A DNA stretch of 64,000 bases from Enterobacter sp. EA-1 (GCA_002886105.1 CP025776.1:4464001-4528000), one strand, 5' to 3'. Shown: positions 1 to 11,578, counted from the first letter of the stretch. The notes: a model not told the origin generated them from the sequence alone. A program made the numbers and translations.

Positions 1-3000
1 CCAGCTTCTTTGTGCGACGCCCGGTTTTACTGGGTGATCGCCATTCTGATCATGATGGCCGGTATTCTGGCGATCCGCACGCTGCCCGTAGCGCAGTATC
101 CGGATGTTGCGCCGCCAGCGGTCAAAATCAGCGCCACCTATACCGGTGCGTCGGCGCAGACGCTGGAAAACAGCGTCACCCGGTGGTTATCGAGCAGCAA
201 CTCACCGGGCTGGATAACCTGCTCTACTTCTCCTCAACCAGCAGTTCAGATGGTGAAGTGAATATCACCGTGACCTTTGAGGCAGGGAACCGACCCGGAT
301 ACCGCCCGAGGGTTCAGGTGCAGAACAAAGTGCAGCAGGCGGAATCCCGTTTGCCGACCGAAGTGACCCAGTCCGGGGTGACGGTCGTGAAATCCCAGAG
401 CAACTTCCTGTTGATCATGGGGTTGTACGATAAAACCGATCGTGCCACCAGTTCCGACATCGCCGACTGGTTGGTCAGTAACATGCAGGATCCGCTGGCC
501 CGTGTGAACGGCGTCGGTAGCCTGCAAGTGTTCGGCGCGGAATACGCGATGCGCATCTGGATGGATCCGAACAAACTGGCCTCCTACTCGCTGATGCCGT
601 CGGATGTCGAGTCCGCCATTGAAGCGCAGAACGTGCAGGTCTCCGCCGGTAAAATTGGTGCGCTGCCGTCGTCCAACAGCCAGCAGTTAACTGCAACTGT
701 GCGTGCCCAGTCGCGCCTGCAAACGGTAGCGCAGTTCCGAGGACATCATCATCAAGAGCGAAAGCAGCGGCGCGGTAGTACGTGTGAAAGATGTCGCCCG
801 CGTCGAAATGGGCAGCGAAGACTACAACGCCATCGCCAACTGAACGGTCACCCGGCGGCCGGTCTGGCGGTGATGCTGGCACCGGGCGCAAACGCGCTGG
901 ATACCGCCACGCTGGTGAAAGATAAAATCGCCGAGTATCGCCATAGCATGCCGCAGGGCTATGACGTGGCGTACCCGAAAGACAGCACAGAATTCATCAA
1001 AATCTCCATCGAGGACGTGGTTAAGACGCTGATTGGAAGCCATCGTACTGGTGGTCTGCGTGATGTACCTGTTCCTGCAAAATATCCGCGCTACGCTGAT
1101 TCCGGCGCTGGCGGTGCCGGTGGTGCTGCTGGGTACGTTTGGCGTGCTGGCGCTGTTTGGTTACTCCATTAACACCCTGACGCTTTTTGCCATGGTGCTG
1201 GCGATAGGGCTACTGGTGGATGACGCCATCGTGGTGGTGGAAAACGTCGAGCGTATTATGCGCGACGAAGGCCTGCCCGCCCGCGAAGCAACCATCAAGT
1301 CGATGGGTGAAATCTCCGGCGCGCTGATTGCGATTGCGCTGGTGCTCTCCGCTGTATTCTTGCCGATGGCCTTCTTTGGCGGCTCGACCGGGGTGATTTA
1401 CCGTCAGTTCTCAGTCACCATCATCTCGGCGATGGCGCTGTCAGTGGTGGTGGCGCTGACGCTGACACCCGCGCTGTGCGGCGCGGTGATGCAACACAGC
1501 GTACCGCATAAAAAGGGTTCTTTGGCGGCTTCAACCGCTTCTACAACAATACCGAGCACAAATACCAGCACGGTGTTATGCACGTTTTGCGTCGCGCGGT
1601 GACGGTCATTGGCACTTATGCGGTGCTCTGCGCGGCAATGGCGTTTGTCATGTGGCGACTGCCCTCGGCAGCTTCCTGCCCACGGAAGATCAGGGCGAAA
1701 TCATGGTGCAGTTCACTCTGCCTGCGGGCGCGACGGCAAACCGCACTGAAGAGGTCGCCAACCCGAGGTAACCGACTGGTTCCTGAATAAAGAGAAAGCC
1801 AACACTGAAGCGATCTTTACCGTTACCGGCTTTAGCTTCAGCGGTAGCGGGCAGAACGCCGGGATGGCCTTCGTCTCGCTGAAAAACTGGTCCCAGCGCG
1901 CGGGGTCTGAAAACACCGCACAGGCCATTGCATTACGCGCCAGCCGCGAGTTGAGCAGCATCCGCGATGCCAGCATCTTCGCCATGACGCCGCCGTCTGT
2001 GGATGGTCTGGGTCAAAGTAACGGTTTCACCTTTGAACTGCTGGCCAGCGGCGGCACCGATCGCGACCAGTTGCTGGAAGTATCGTAACCAGTTGCTGGG
2101 CAGCGCCAACCAGAGCGCGGAACTGCATGCCGTGCGGGCTAACGACCTGCCGCAGATGCCGCAATTGCAGGTGGATATCGACAGCAATAAAGCCGTGGCA
2201 TTAGGCCTGTCGCTGAGCGATGTCAGCGATACGCTCTCCAGCGCACCGGGGCGGCACCTACGTGAATGACTTTACTGACCGTGGCCGTGTGAAAAGGTCT
2301 ATATCCAGTGGCGACAGCGACTCGCGATCCGCACCGTCCGACCTCAACAAATGGTATGTGCGCGGCAGCAACAGCGACATGACGCCGTTCTCTGCTTTCG
2401 CCACCACGCATTGGGAGTACGGCCCGGAACGCCCTCGGTGCGTTACAACGGTTCAGCGGCCTATGAGATCCAGGGCGAAAACGCCACCGGCTTCCAGCTC
2501 CGGCGTGGCGATGACCAAAATGGAAAACTGGCCGACAGCTTGCCAGCGGGGACAACTGGGCATGGAGCGGTCTTTCACTGCAGGAAAAACTCGCCAGCGG
2601 CCGTGCCATGAGCCTGTACGCCATCTCAATTATGGTGGTCTTCCTCACTGCGGCGCTGTATGAAAGCTGGTCGGTGCCGATTTCGGTGATTCTGGTGATC
2701 CCGCTGGGTGTGCTGGGTGCTGCGCTTGCCGCCCTGGATGCGCGGACTGAGTAACGACGTCTACTTCCGGTGGCGCTGCTGACGACTATCGGCCTGTCGT
2801 CGAAAAACGCCATCCTGATTGTGGAGTTCGCCGAAGCCGCGGTACAGCAAGGCAGTTCCTTGGCGCGTGCCGCCCTGCGCGCCGCCCGTACCCGTCTGCG
2901 CCCGATCATGATGACCTCGCTGGCGTTTATCGCCGGGGTGATGCCGCTGGCAGTTGCGACAGGCGCCGGGGCGAACAGTCGCGTCGCCATTGGTACCGGC

Positions 3001-3107
3001 ATTATCGGCGGGACGTTAACGGCAACGCTGCTGGCCATCTTCTTTGTTCCTCTGTTCTTTGTACTGGTGAAAAATTGTTCGCCGGTAAACGCGCACGTCA
3101 GGAGTAA
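1..3107 (+). CDS. RND multidrug efflux permease (AcrB/EefB-like), 5' end outside window
   Basis: Inner-membrane proton-driven drug exporter of the HAE1 RND family. The joined frames give the AcrB order: N-terminal membrane helix and RRPV start, porter domain with QYPDVAPP and [11 protein letters not shown], central helices with the family motif [14 protein letters not shown] near 1216-1258, second porter half, and C-terminal helices with [12 protein letters not shown] near 2800-2830. The stop is TAA at 3105-3107. Only the first few codons are missing at the left edge. At least nine frameshifts interrupt it, many at expected CCWGG sites (about 190, 737, 1762, 2432 and 2767), so it is probably intact in the cell. 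The outer-membrane factor follows after 2 bases. The membrane-fusion partner would lie upstream, outside the window. The family is sure; the subfamily and substrates are not. Confidence 0.9.
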
Positions 3108-3109
3108 TT

Positions 3110-4468
3110 ATGTTGCGTATCAGTGTTCTTTTTCTGGCCCTGCTCAGCGCCGGTTGCGTCTCGTTAGACCCAACCTATGAGCGCCCGCAGGCGCCAATCC
3201 CCGCGACGCTACTGGGGACCAGCGGCCGAGGCACAAGCCGTGGCCACCGACTGGCAGCAAATTGTTAACGATAAGCGCCTGAAACAGGTGGTTAGCGACT
3301 CGCTGACCAAAAACCGCGATGTGCAAAAGCGATTGCGGATATTGATGCAGCACGCGCCCTGTATGCGGAAGACCGCTCAGCATTGTTCCCGACGGTCAAT
3401 GCCGAGCTGAGCAATACCCGCAGCCGGACTGTTGCCAGCGGCCTGAGCAACAGTGCCGAAGCGGATGGCGCGGTGTCCAGCTTTGAGCTGGACCTGTTCG
3501 GCCGTAACCAGAGTCTGACCCGTGCTGAGCGTGAAACCCGGCTTGCCAGTGAATATACCGCGCAGAACACCCGGCTCAGTCTGGTGGCGGAAATCACCAC
3601 CGCACCGGATAACGCTGGCGGCGGATAACAGTAATCTTGCGCTGGCCAAACAGACGATGGAAAGCGCGCAAAACTCGCTGAATATCGTCAAACGAAAACA
3701 GCAGGTTGGCGTGGCAGCGGCGAGCGATATTGCCGATGCCATGGCGGTATTCCAACAGGCGCGCGCCAGCGTCGCCAGTTATCAGACACAGGTGGTGCAG
3801 GATAAAAACGCCCTCAATCTGCTGGCAGGCGACACCGTGGCAGATTCACTGCTGCCGGGAACGCTGGAAAGCCCTCGGCGGATAACAGCATCACCCTGAC
3901 GCCTGCCGGCGTCTCGTCTTCCGTCCTGCTGCGCCGCCCGGATATTCAGGAAGCGGAACATATTCTGCTGAGCGCCAATGCCAACATTGGCGCGGCAAAT
4001 TTCTTCCCGACCATCTCACTGACCGCCAGCGCAGGGGGTGGGCAGCGATTCGCCTCCCTGTTTAGCCACGGCATGAAGGTATGGTCATTTGCGCCATCCA
4101 TCTCCCTGCCGCTGTTTACCGGCGGCAAAATACGGCGGAGCTGCGCTATGCTGGAAGCGGAGAAGAAAGGGCTGATCGCCACTTACGAGAAAACCATTCA
4201 GAGCGCGTTTAAAGATGTCGCCGATGCGCTGGCTCGTCGTGAAACGCTGAATGAACAGCTCGATGCGCAGCGCCAGTACGCAGCGGCAGAGCAGAAATCG
4301 CTGGATATCGCCCAGCGTCAGTACAATGCCGGCACCGGCGATTACCTGTCCGTGCTGACCGCACAGCGCGCATTGTGGACGGCGCAGGAGTCACTGATTT
4401 CACTCCAGCAAACCGACTCGGAAAACCGCGTGACCCTCTGGCAATCACTGGGCGGCGGCGTGCGTTAA
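3110..4468 (+). CDS. Outer-membrane efflux lipoprotein (TolC/OprM/NodT family)
   Basis: Outer-membrane channel of the tripartite pump encoded with the RND gene. It starts at ATG 3110 with a short lipoprotein signal peptide ending in the lipobox LSAGC. Repeated OEP helical hairpins follow, including [12 protein letters not shown] and [20 protein letters not shown], and it ends with the usual [14 protein letters not shown] segment and TAA at 4466-4468. The assembled length of about 450 residues is normal for NodT-type factors. Frameshifts sit near 3226 (CCGAGG), 3330, 3605, 3872 (CCCTCGG) and 4040, several at expected Dcm sites. It is in one operon with the permease; the pair resembles EefBC of Klebsiella, which is an inference only. 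Confidence 0.88.
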
Positions 4469-4475
4469 TGATTTT

Positions 4476-4495
4476 GCGCCGGGTTTTTCCGGCGC
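4476..4495 (+). terminator. GC-rich hairpin between the pump and MFS genes
   Basis: The arms gcgccgg and ccggcgc flank a 6-base T-rich loop just after the efflux stop codon. No T-run follows, so this may be an mRNA-stabilising or attenuating hairpin and not a full terminator. Confidence 0.5.
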
Positions 4496-4513
4496 ACTCT
4501 TTCGGAGTTTGTT

Positions 4514-5682
4514 ATGTCACGGATATCCCCTGCGTATGCCATCGTACTTGGCATGCTGACGGCCATCGGGCCAATTTGTACCGACCTCTATCTGCCCGCC
4601 CTGCCGGACATCACCCGGCAAATGGACACTACCAACACCTTAACCCAGCTCTCACTGACGGCATCATTGATTGGACTGGGCCTTGGGCAGCTCTTTTCGG
4701 CCCGCTAAGCGACAGAATGGGGCGCAAGCGCCCGTTGTTGCTGTCGTTACTGCTGTTTATCGTGTCGTCGGTACTGTGCGCCAGCACGCAGGATATCCAC
4801 TGGCTGATCTTCTGGCGCTTTGTTCAGGGGGATCGCGGGCGCGGGCGGCTCCGTCCTCTCCCGCGCCATTGCCCGTGATAAGTATCAAGGCACGCTGTTA
4901 ACGCAGTTTTTCGCCCTGCTGATGACCATTACCGGCATCGCCCCTATTGTCTCCCCCCATACTCGGCGGGTATATCACTTCGTTGCTGCACTGGCGCGCG
5001 TTGTTCTGGACCATGGCGGTCATCGGCGTGGTACTGGTGCTCTGCGCCACGCTGCTGTTAAAAGAGACATTACAGGAAAAAAGTAGCGGTGAAAGTTTGC
5101 TGAAAACGTCGCTGATTGTGCTGAAAAACAGGCAGTTTTCCACCTTCTGCTTTATTCAGGCGTTTATGCTGGCCGGGTTGTTCTCGTATATCGGTTCCTC
5201 GTCGTTTGTCCTGCAAAACGAATACGGTCTGACGCCAATCCAGTTCAGCTGGTGTTTGGCGTTAACGGCGTGGGGATGATCATTTCCGCGTTAATTTTCG
5301 CCCGCCCCCGGCGCGGCGCATCAGCGGTGCGACGCTGTTAAAAAACGGTCTGGCGCTGGCGGTGCTGCTGGCGCTGATGACCGCCGTTTTTGCCTCGGCT
5401 CAATATGGCGGTGCCAGCACTGGTGGGGCTGTTTTTCACCGTTGCGGTCAATAGCGGTATTTCGACCATTGCCGGATCGGCGGCAATGAACAGCGTCGAC
5501 GCACGCCATTCGGGTACTGCCTCGGCGCTGCTGGGGATGTTGATGTTTGTTTTTGGCGGCATCGCCACGCCGCTTTCTCCGGCCTTGGCGGTGAAGCCAT
5601 GTGGAAAATGAGTATCGCCATTGTGCTGGCTTACAGCGCTGCAATGGTGATCCATATTTGCGGGCGACAGCGGAAAAAATAA
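4514..5682 (+). CDS. MFS drug exporter, Bcr/CflA family
   Basis: Twelve-helix major facilitator, probably a drug/proton antiporter of the inner membrane. The start at ATG 4514 follows a cggag ribosome-binding site. The first helix carries the DHA1 signature TDLYLPALPDI, and the loop between helices 2 and 3 has the MFS motif GPLSDRMGRKRP. The helix 5 region reads SRAIARDKYQG and PIVSPILGGYI once frames are joined. The assembled length of about 390 residues is normal for Bcr/CflA. Five or so frameshifts occur (about 4690, 4832, 4962, 5265 and 5400). It lies 45 bases after the outer-membrane factor on the same strand, so it may be co-transcribed with the efflux operon. Confidence 0.85.
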
Positions 5683-5760
5683 CACCTTTGTTTTGTTTAA
5701 CAACTAATATGTTGTAGCTTACCGGGAAATGTAAAAGGAAGACATAAGGCAGGATGCCAG

Positions 5761-5945
5761 ATGAAATACAGTGAGTTCAGAAAGTGGCTGTTATCTCAGG
5801 AGCAGAGCTCATTAAAGCGCCGGTGGAGGTAGCCATTTCAAGGTGAAATTGAATGGGAGGGCTTCCGTTTTTCCCTTTCACGGTTCAAAAGAAATACCCG
5901 AGCCACTCAGAAAGAAGATTTTGAAAGACCTCGGGTCTGCAATAA
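5761..5945 (+). CDS. hicA: HicA mRNA interferase toxin
   Basis: Small toxin of the HicAB type II system; HicA proteins cleave mRNA through a double-stranded-RNA-binding-like fold with a catalytic histidine. The assembled product (about 60 residues) starts MKYSEFRKWLLSQGAEL, carries the GGGSHFKV motif with the conserved His, and ends near KILKDLGLQ. Three single-base errors break it: cag-gag near 5801, gcgccggtgg near 5821, and CCTCGG at 5929 where CCTGG is expected. The antitoxin gene follows 29 bases downstream. Confidence 0.85.
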
Positions 5946-5974
5946 ATACGTGCTTAGCTATAACGAGGTTTTCT

Positions 5975-6414
5975 ATGTTTAATTATCCAGTCAGCGTTGA
6001 GCAAGACGACGTAACGGGACAGTTCGTTGTATCGTGCCGGGATCTTCCACTCATGAATTCTGTCGGCGATACACTTGATGATGCGCTCCTCCAGTCGGTT
6101 GACGCGATGGTGGTTGCAATAGCCATCGAAGTTGACGAACGTCGTCCCATCCCGCAGGCAAGCACTGCCCTCCCGGGGGGAATATGTGGTTTCCCTGCCG
6201 GTTCTGGTCGCGATGAAAGCAGCACTGCACAATGCCATGATCGAAACAGGTACCCGCAAAGCTGAGCTGGCAAGAAAACTGGGGCAGAAGGGACCCCCAG
6301 ATTGACCGTCTGCTTGATGTAGAGCACTCATCAAAAGTTGAAACGGTAGAACTGGCGCTGCATCAGCTAAACCGGCAGATTGATTTAACGATTACCCAGC
6401 AACATCGAACCTAG
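5975..6414 (+). CDS. hicB: HicB antitoxin
   Basis: Antitoxin partner of HicA, with an N-terminal HicB ferredoxin-like fold (FNYPVSVEQDD start, GDTLDDALLQSVDAM) and a C-terminal helix-turn-helix (TRKAELARKLG, QIDRLLDVEHSSKVE) that would bind the operon promoter. The assembled length is about 145 residues. Two indels in G or C runs, near 6176 and 6290, split the gene. It ends with TAG at 6412-6414, overlapping the 3' end of the convergent RpiR gene by about 30 bases. Confidence 0.85.
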
Positions 6415-7311
6415 CCCTTCTTTCCGCCCGGTTTTTAACCCACGGTGAAACTCATTAATGCGTTTCACCGTTTTAATGGCTCCGTTGCGAGGGTGGCGGA
6501 CGCCACCGACAGGATGATCATCTCCGAGGCACAGCAATACTGTGCCGTGCAGCGGGAATTTTGCCCTTCTCGCCGCCACGCGGCACGTGGATCACCACAT
6601 CCGCCTCCCCGGCTAAAGCGCGAATCCACGGCATTGGTCAGTAAAATAACCGGAATGCCCAGCCGTCGCGTCTCTTTCAGGGTGGTCAACCCTTCGCGAT
6701 GCGCCGATTTCTGCGCCATCATGATCATCACATCACCGCGTTGCAGGTTGATGAGCTGTTCCGACAAGGCGATCCCCCGTACGGTTGAGCGGCGTGGCAG
6801 GCAACCCGATGCGGCTGAACAACCGGGCGGTGTACTCCGCCAGAATGCCCGATGCGCCAATACCGAAAATCGCCACCTGTCGCGCCTCCACCAGCAAGGC
6901 GACAGCCTGAGCAATGGCGTAGCGGTTATCCGGCGCGGAGAGGATGTCACAGGTGTGTTGATGCCCTTCCAGCACAAAATCGATCCCGGAATTCACATCA
7001 CAGGAGAGCGCATTCACCGTGGTGGTCATCTTCTCGGCGGATGAGATAGCCGGGCCAAACCAGTGCTCCAGCGTCTGCTTTAAATCCCGCAGCCCGGCAA
7101 AACCCAGCGCCTGAATCGCGCGCACCACCGTCGCGTCGGAGGTCTGCGTCGCCGCCGCGATTTCAATGGCGGTATGCTCCAGCACCCCTTCCCGGTTTTC
7201 ATTGATATAACGCGCAACGGCCTGCAAGCGCGGCGACAGCGTATGCGCCCGCGCCCGAAAGCGCTCACCGTAGACATCCACGCGGCCTTTGGCTTTTTTG
7301 GTGTTCAGCAT
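6385..7311 (-). CDS. RpiR/MurR-family transcription regulator (HTH + SIS)
   Basis: DNA-binding regulator with an N-terminal RpiR helix-turn-helix (EIAAATQTSDATVVRAIQ, about residues 50-70) and a C-terminal SIS sugar-phosphate-binding domain (VAIFGIGASGILAEYTARL, about residues 130-150). The start is ATG 7311. The assembled length of about 300 residues is normal. Frames break near 6780, 6610 and 6540. It lies 11 bases downstream of the siderophore-binding-protein gene on the same strand and could be read in the same transcript, which is an unusual partner for an RpiR protein. The effector is unknown. Confidence 0.82.
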
Positions 7312-7322
7312 GCTTGTTGCCC

Positions 7323-8269
7323 TTATTTCGTCACTGGCCGCCCGGCAATCTGCGATTGCACCTGCGCCACCATCAGGCTCAGCGAAGCAAAGGAGTTGGA
7401 GATCGCCTCTTCACGCGAGATCAGCACATAACGGCCGCTACGGCAGGCATTAAGAAAATCGCACCAGCCCGGCATCACGGCATCCATCGCCGCTATCTCA
7501 TCCTGCGGTTTACCGCCGGTATCGCCGCGCCGGTAGCAAAGACAAAATCCGCGTCCAGCTCCGGCAGTCGCTCCGCACTGACGTCAATGCGCCCGCCGTC
7601 AGGGATGCTATCGATCAGCGGCGGGAAACGGAAACCGGCATCGCGCAATACGCGCCCCAGAGAGTGGTAACTGTGCATGGCGTTGATTTTGCCGTTATTC
7701 GCCACCGGATAACCGACACGGTAATATTGCGGGTGTCGATGGTCTGTTTCAGCGCTGCGATCTGCGCGCCCGGTAACGCCGCTCAAGGATCGCCAACCCG
7801 GCCTGCGTGCCGGTCAGTTGCGCCAGTTTGCGGTAAATCTGCGGCGCGCCGCCGTCCAGATGATCGATGCTTACCGTCGGGGCGATCTTCTCCAGTTGCT
7901 CAACCGGCGTATTACGGCTGGGTTCGGTAATGATCAAATCCCGGCTTCGCCGCAGCAACCGCTTCAATATCAATATCCACCGAGCCGATAAATTTTATGT
8001 CCGCGTTATCGAAGTCGACCCCCGGTCAACATGGCGCTGGAGCGCAGCGTATGCGTCCCGTCCGGGCGGGTACGCCCGTGACTGGCCACCGGCGGGACGC
8101 CGAGTTCGATCAGCGGGATGGTGATGTCGAGATCGTGCAGAGAAACGATCCGCGTTGGGTGCAGCGGCACGGTGACCACACGCCCCAGATCGTCGGTAAA
8201 AGCCTGCGTCGGTTGTGCGGCGCTGACGCTTAGCCCCACCAGCAGCAAAAGTGAAAGAAGTAAGCGCAT
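7323..8269 (-). CDS. Siderophore-binding periplasmic protein (FecB/FhuD class)
   Basis: Periplasmic receptor that hands a ferric siderophore to the ABC permease. ATG 8269 is followed by a signal peptide (MRLLLSLLLLVGLSVSAA, then PTQAF), then DDLGRVVTVPLHPTRIVSL, the standard start of the TroA/FecB helical fold, and the KPDLIITEPSR segment. The assembled length of about 310 residues fits cluster 8 binding proteins. Frameshifts are near 8020, 7950, 7775, 7690 and 7510. It is the last gene of the ABC operon, 15 bases after the second permease. Confidence 0.85.
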
Positions 8270-8284
8270 ACGGCTCCTCAGGAT

Positions 8285-9331
8285 CTATAAACGATCCCGC
8301 CGCTGCCACAGCAGCAACAGGAAAAATGGCCCGCCGACCAGCGAAATCACAATCCCGGCGGGAATTTTGCAACGGTGCAAAGGCCAGCCGACCGATCGAG
8401 TCCGCCAGCAATACCAGCAAGCCGCCCAGCATGGCGCTGCCCACAGCAACGCGCGCTGTCCGCCGCGTAGCAGAAAGCGCCATATGCGGGGCAATCAGGC
8501 CAACAAATCCCATGCTGCCGACGCAGGAAACCGTGGCGGCGGTCAGCAACACCGGGGCGATAATGCGCAGCAGTTCAAGTCGCGCCGCGGACGCCGAGGC
8601 CAGTTGCGGCCTGCTTTCCCAGCAACGCCACATCGGCAGCGCGCGCCGTTAACAGCAGGATCAGCGTTGCAGGCAGCGCCCAGCACAGCGCGACCACCAG
8701 CAGCGACCGGTGGCGGCATGCAGACTTCCCGCCAGCCACATCATCGCGGTTTGTACATCGCGCACATCAGCGGTGGTCATAAACACGCCGATACCGGCGG
8801 CAAAGGTCCAGAAACGCCAATCCCCAGTAAGACAAAACGCGGGCGCGAAACATCCCGCGCCAGTCCCATAACCAGCCCTGCCGCCAGCAGACCGCCCGCC
8901 ATACCCGCCAGCGGACGCCACACCAACCCCACCGCAGGGAAAGCAAGCACCAGCGTTAATACCACCACGCTGGCCCCTCTTTCACGCCAATCAGCCCCGG
9001 ATCCGCCAGCCCGTTACGGGTTATCGACTGCATCGCCGCGCCCGCCATACCAAGCATCGCGCCGCACAACAGCGCCATCAGTACCCGGGGAAAACGAATA
9101 TCCCACACCACATACTGTTGCTCTGCGCTAAGCGTTGCGGGGTAAAACAGCGCGCGACCTATTGCCGATGCCGGCACGGGTAACGAACCTTGCGTGACAC
9201 CACAGAGCAGCAACACCAGCGCCAGCACGCCAAGCCCGGTAAGCCAGAACAGTGCTTGCGGGCGTAACAAACGGGAAAAAACCGCCGATGCGCACGCCAC
9301 GCAACCCGATGTGGTGAAGCCTTCCCTTCAT
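8285..9331 (-). CDS. Iron-siderophore ABC permease (FecCD family), second subunit
   Basis: Inner-membrane permease half of the siderophore importer. ATG 9331 overlaps the TGA of the upstream permease (ATGA). The assembled protein of about 345 residues shows the FecCD hallmarks: RFPRVLMALLCGAMLGMAGA, AMQSITRNGLADPGLIGV, and near the C-terminus VGSMGFVGLIAPHMAL followed by PAGIVISLVGGPFFLLLLW. Frames break near 9282 (an extra T in a T-run), 8985, 8800, 8705, 8610 and 8370. It pairs with the next gene to form a heterodimeric pore. Confidence 0.87.
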
Positions 9332-10355
9332 TTAAAGAACCTCGCCGCCAGCACAATAAACAGCGGCGCGCCGACCAGCGCGGTCATCACGCCCGTCGCC
9401 AGTTCCTGCGGCGACAGCAACATCCGGGCGGCGATATCCGCCAGTAATAACAGTAACGCGCCACCCAGCGCCGACAGCGGCACCACGGCGCGCAAATCGT
9501 CCCCGGCGAACCGACGCACCATATGTGGCACCACCAGACCGATAAAACCGATGGGACCGGCTACCGACACCGCCGCGCCGCACAGCAGCGCAATAGCCAG
9601 CAGCGACAGCACACGGGTGCGCGCCAGCGACACCCCCAGCCCACGCGCCATGTTGTCACCCAGCGCCAGCATATTCAGCGATGGCGACAGCCAGAGCGCC
9701 AGCACAAACTTCCGGCCAGCGCGGCGAAAGCCGCATGCTGAATCAATGCCCAGTTCAGCCCGGCGAGATCCCCCAGCCAGCCGGTGCGCATGCTCAACAG
9801 CGTTTGTTCATCAAGGATCAGGATCGCCGCCGTAATGGAGGAGGCGAATGTCGACAGCGCCACGCCGCAGAGCGTCACTTTCATCGGCGTAAACCCCGTA
9901 CGCCCCGCCGCAGAGAGTGCCATCACCAGCGAGAAGAGCGCCGCAGCGCCGCCTGCGGCAATCAGCGGGCGGCTGAAAGGGGAATCCCCAAGGCTGACGC
10001 CCAGCGCAGTGGTCGACACCACGGCCAGCGCCGCGCCGGCATTGAGGCCAAGGATATGCGGTTCGCCTAATGGGTTGCGGATCACCGACTGCAACAGCGC
10101 CCCGGCAACACCCAGCGCCGCGCCGGTAAACAGCGCCGCGACCAGACGCAGCAGGCGCAGGCTGACGATCACGCGATGATCGAAATTGCGGGCATCAAAA
10201 TCCACCAGCGCCCGGATAACAGCAGGCGGTGCAATATAACGCGCCCCCAGCCCCAGATGCGCAATACCCGCTGCCAGCAACAGCAGCAGTAACACGACAA
10301 ACGTCATCCATGTACGTCCGGAACGGCGGCGGGCGGCAAGCGGCACAGCGCTCAC
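9328..10355 (-). CDS. Iron-siderophore ABC permease (FecCD family), first subunit
   Basis: Partner permease with the same family signatures: LRLLRLVAALFTGAALGVAG, LLQSVIRNPLGEPHILGLN, and near the C-terminus GPIGFIGLVVPHMVRRFAG. The start at ATG 10355 overlaps the ATPase stop codon by 4 bases (ATGA). Only one frame break is seen, near 9705-9715, apparently a lost G. The assembled length of about 342 residues is normal. Confidence 0.88.
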
Positions 10356-11179
10356 GCGCCATCTCCGTAAGGTTTACGGAAGGGCATAAAGAAGGGTTTT
10401 CCGGTTAGCGGGTTCACCGACATCTGCACATCAACATCGAAGACGCTTTTGATCAGCTCTGGTGTGCAGTTATCCCCTTCGTGGAGCACGCCCTGTAAGC
10501 GCCCCTGTTTGAGAAACACCAGCGTGTCGGCGTAGTTCACCGCAAAGTTAAGATCATGCAACACCACCACGACTGTCCGTTGATGATGGCGCGTCAGCGA
10601 ATGCAGCAGTTCGAGGATCTCCACCTGATAGCGCAGATCGAGAAAGGTGGTGGGTTCATCCAGCAGGATCACTGGCGTTTGCTGCGCCAGCGCCATTGCG
10701 ATCCAGCAGCGCTGGCGTTGCCCGCCGGAGAGGCTGTCGACAGGCTGATGGGCAAACCCGGCGGTCCCGGTAAGGTTGAGCGCTTCCAGTACCGCCAGCT
10801 CATCGTCTTCCGACCACTGGCGCATAAAGCTCTGCCACGGAAAACGCCCGCGCGACACCAGCTCAAACACGGTGAGCCCTTCCGGTACAATCGGCGACTG
10901 CGGCAGAATGCCTAACTGGCGGGAGACGGCTTTGGTCGGTTGTTGGTGAATGGCTTTGCCATCAAGCAGCACGCTGCCGCCAAGCGGTTTCAGCATGCGG
11001 GCAATGGTGCCAAGCAGCGTGGATTTGCCTGAACCGTTCGCCCCCACCAGCACGGTCATCTTCCCGGCGGGGAGGGTCAGGTTGATATTGTCGACGATAA
11101 CCTGTTGGTGATAGCCCGCGGATAACGCCTCCAGTACGATCCCTTGTTCTGCGGTTAGATTTTCCACTGGCTGTGGCAT
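10352..11179 (-). CDS. Iron-siderophore ABC ATP-binding protein (FecE/FhuC class)
   Basis: Cytoplasmic ATPase of the importer, 275 residues in one uninterrupted frame. Walker A is GANGSGKST, the Q-loop region reads GILPQSP, the signature is SLSGGQRQR, Walker B is VILLDEPTTFLDL and the H-loop is VVVVLHDLNFA. It is the first gene of the minus-strand operon (ATPase, permease, permease, binding protein). A Fur-box-like site lies 20-40 bases upstream, which fits iron repression. Confidence 0.95.
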   Translation of the reverse strand: MPQPVENLTAEQGIVLEALSAGYHQQVIVDNINLTLPAGKMTVLVGANGSGKSTLLGTIARMLKPLGGSVLLDGKAIHQQPTKAVSRQLGILPQSPIVPEGLTVFELVSRGRFPWQSFMRQWSEDDELAVLEALNLTGTAGFAHQPVDSLSGGQRQRCWIAMALAQQTPVILLDEPTTFLDLRYQVEILELLHSLTRHHQRTVVVVLHDLNFAVNYADTLVFLKQGRLQGVLHEGDNCTPELIKSVFDVDVQMSVNPLTGKPFFMPFRKPYGDGA

Positions 11180-11201
11180 GACGCGCGCTACCCTTACAAA
11201 T

Positions 11202-11220
11202 AAAAATAAATATCATTCTC
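11202..11220 (-). promoter_or_regulatory. Candidate Fur box before the siderophore ABC operon
   Basis: On the minus strand this reads GAGAATGATATTTATTTTT, close to the Fur consensus GATAATGATAATCATTATC in its left half. It lies about 20 bases upstream of the ATPase start. Site strength was judged by eye. Confidence 0.55.
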
Positions 11221-11448
11221 TTTTCGATATTGCCGTTTGCCACTGTAGTAGTCAAGCCTGATGATGAGATAAACCCGCAACGTTTTCAGGGCTGTCACTA
11301 CAACAAAAACCCATCTAACACTTTTAAATTTATCTTTTATATTCAAACAATTAGACATTGAAAGTTCGGCTCTCAACCGGCTTATTTGGCGCGGAGAAGC
11401 GCTGTAGCGAAATTCTTTCTTTTCCATTTACTACTACAAAACTCCATG

Positions 11449-11465
11449 ATTGAATGATTCTCAAT
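11449..11465 (+). promoter_or_regulatory. Candidate Fur box before the TonB receptor
   Basis: The site attgaatgattctcaat is a near-palindrome of the Fur type (ATTGA at the left end, TCAAT at the right) about 115 bases upstream of the receptor start. It fits iron-regulated expression of the receptor; judged by eye only. Confidence 0.5.
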
Positions 11466-11578
11466 TACATATCCGATGCCACAGCACTGGCTAACGGATA
11501 GATTGATGCAAAAGAGCAATTACTAAAAAACGTTCACTCCTGCGTGGCTCGCAGGATCCTTTCGGGAAAGTAGATTAC

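Larger units (their letters stand above)
11180..11578. other. Divergent intergenic region between siderophore importer and receptor
   Basis: About 400 bases without a supported gene. It must hold both divergent promoters, and a Fur-box-like site sits near each gene (11202-11220 and 11449-11465). The base composition is AT-richer than the flanking genes. Confidence 0.6.

Noticed and set aside
1-5682. Efflux and MFS genes as decayed pseudogenes
   Set aside because: The breaks match expected CCWGG sites or homopolymers and the protein sequence stays conserved across every break, which fits sequencing error better than decay.
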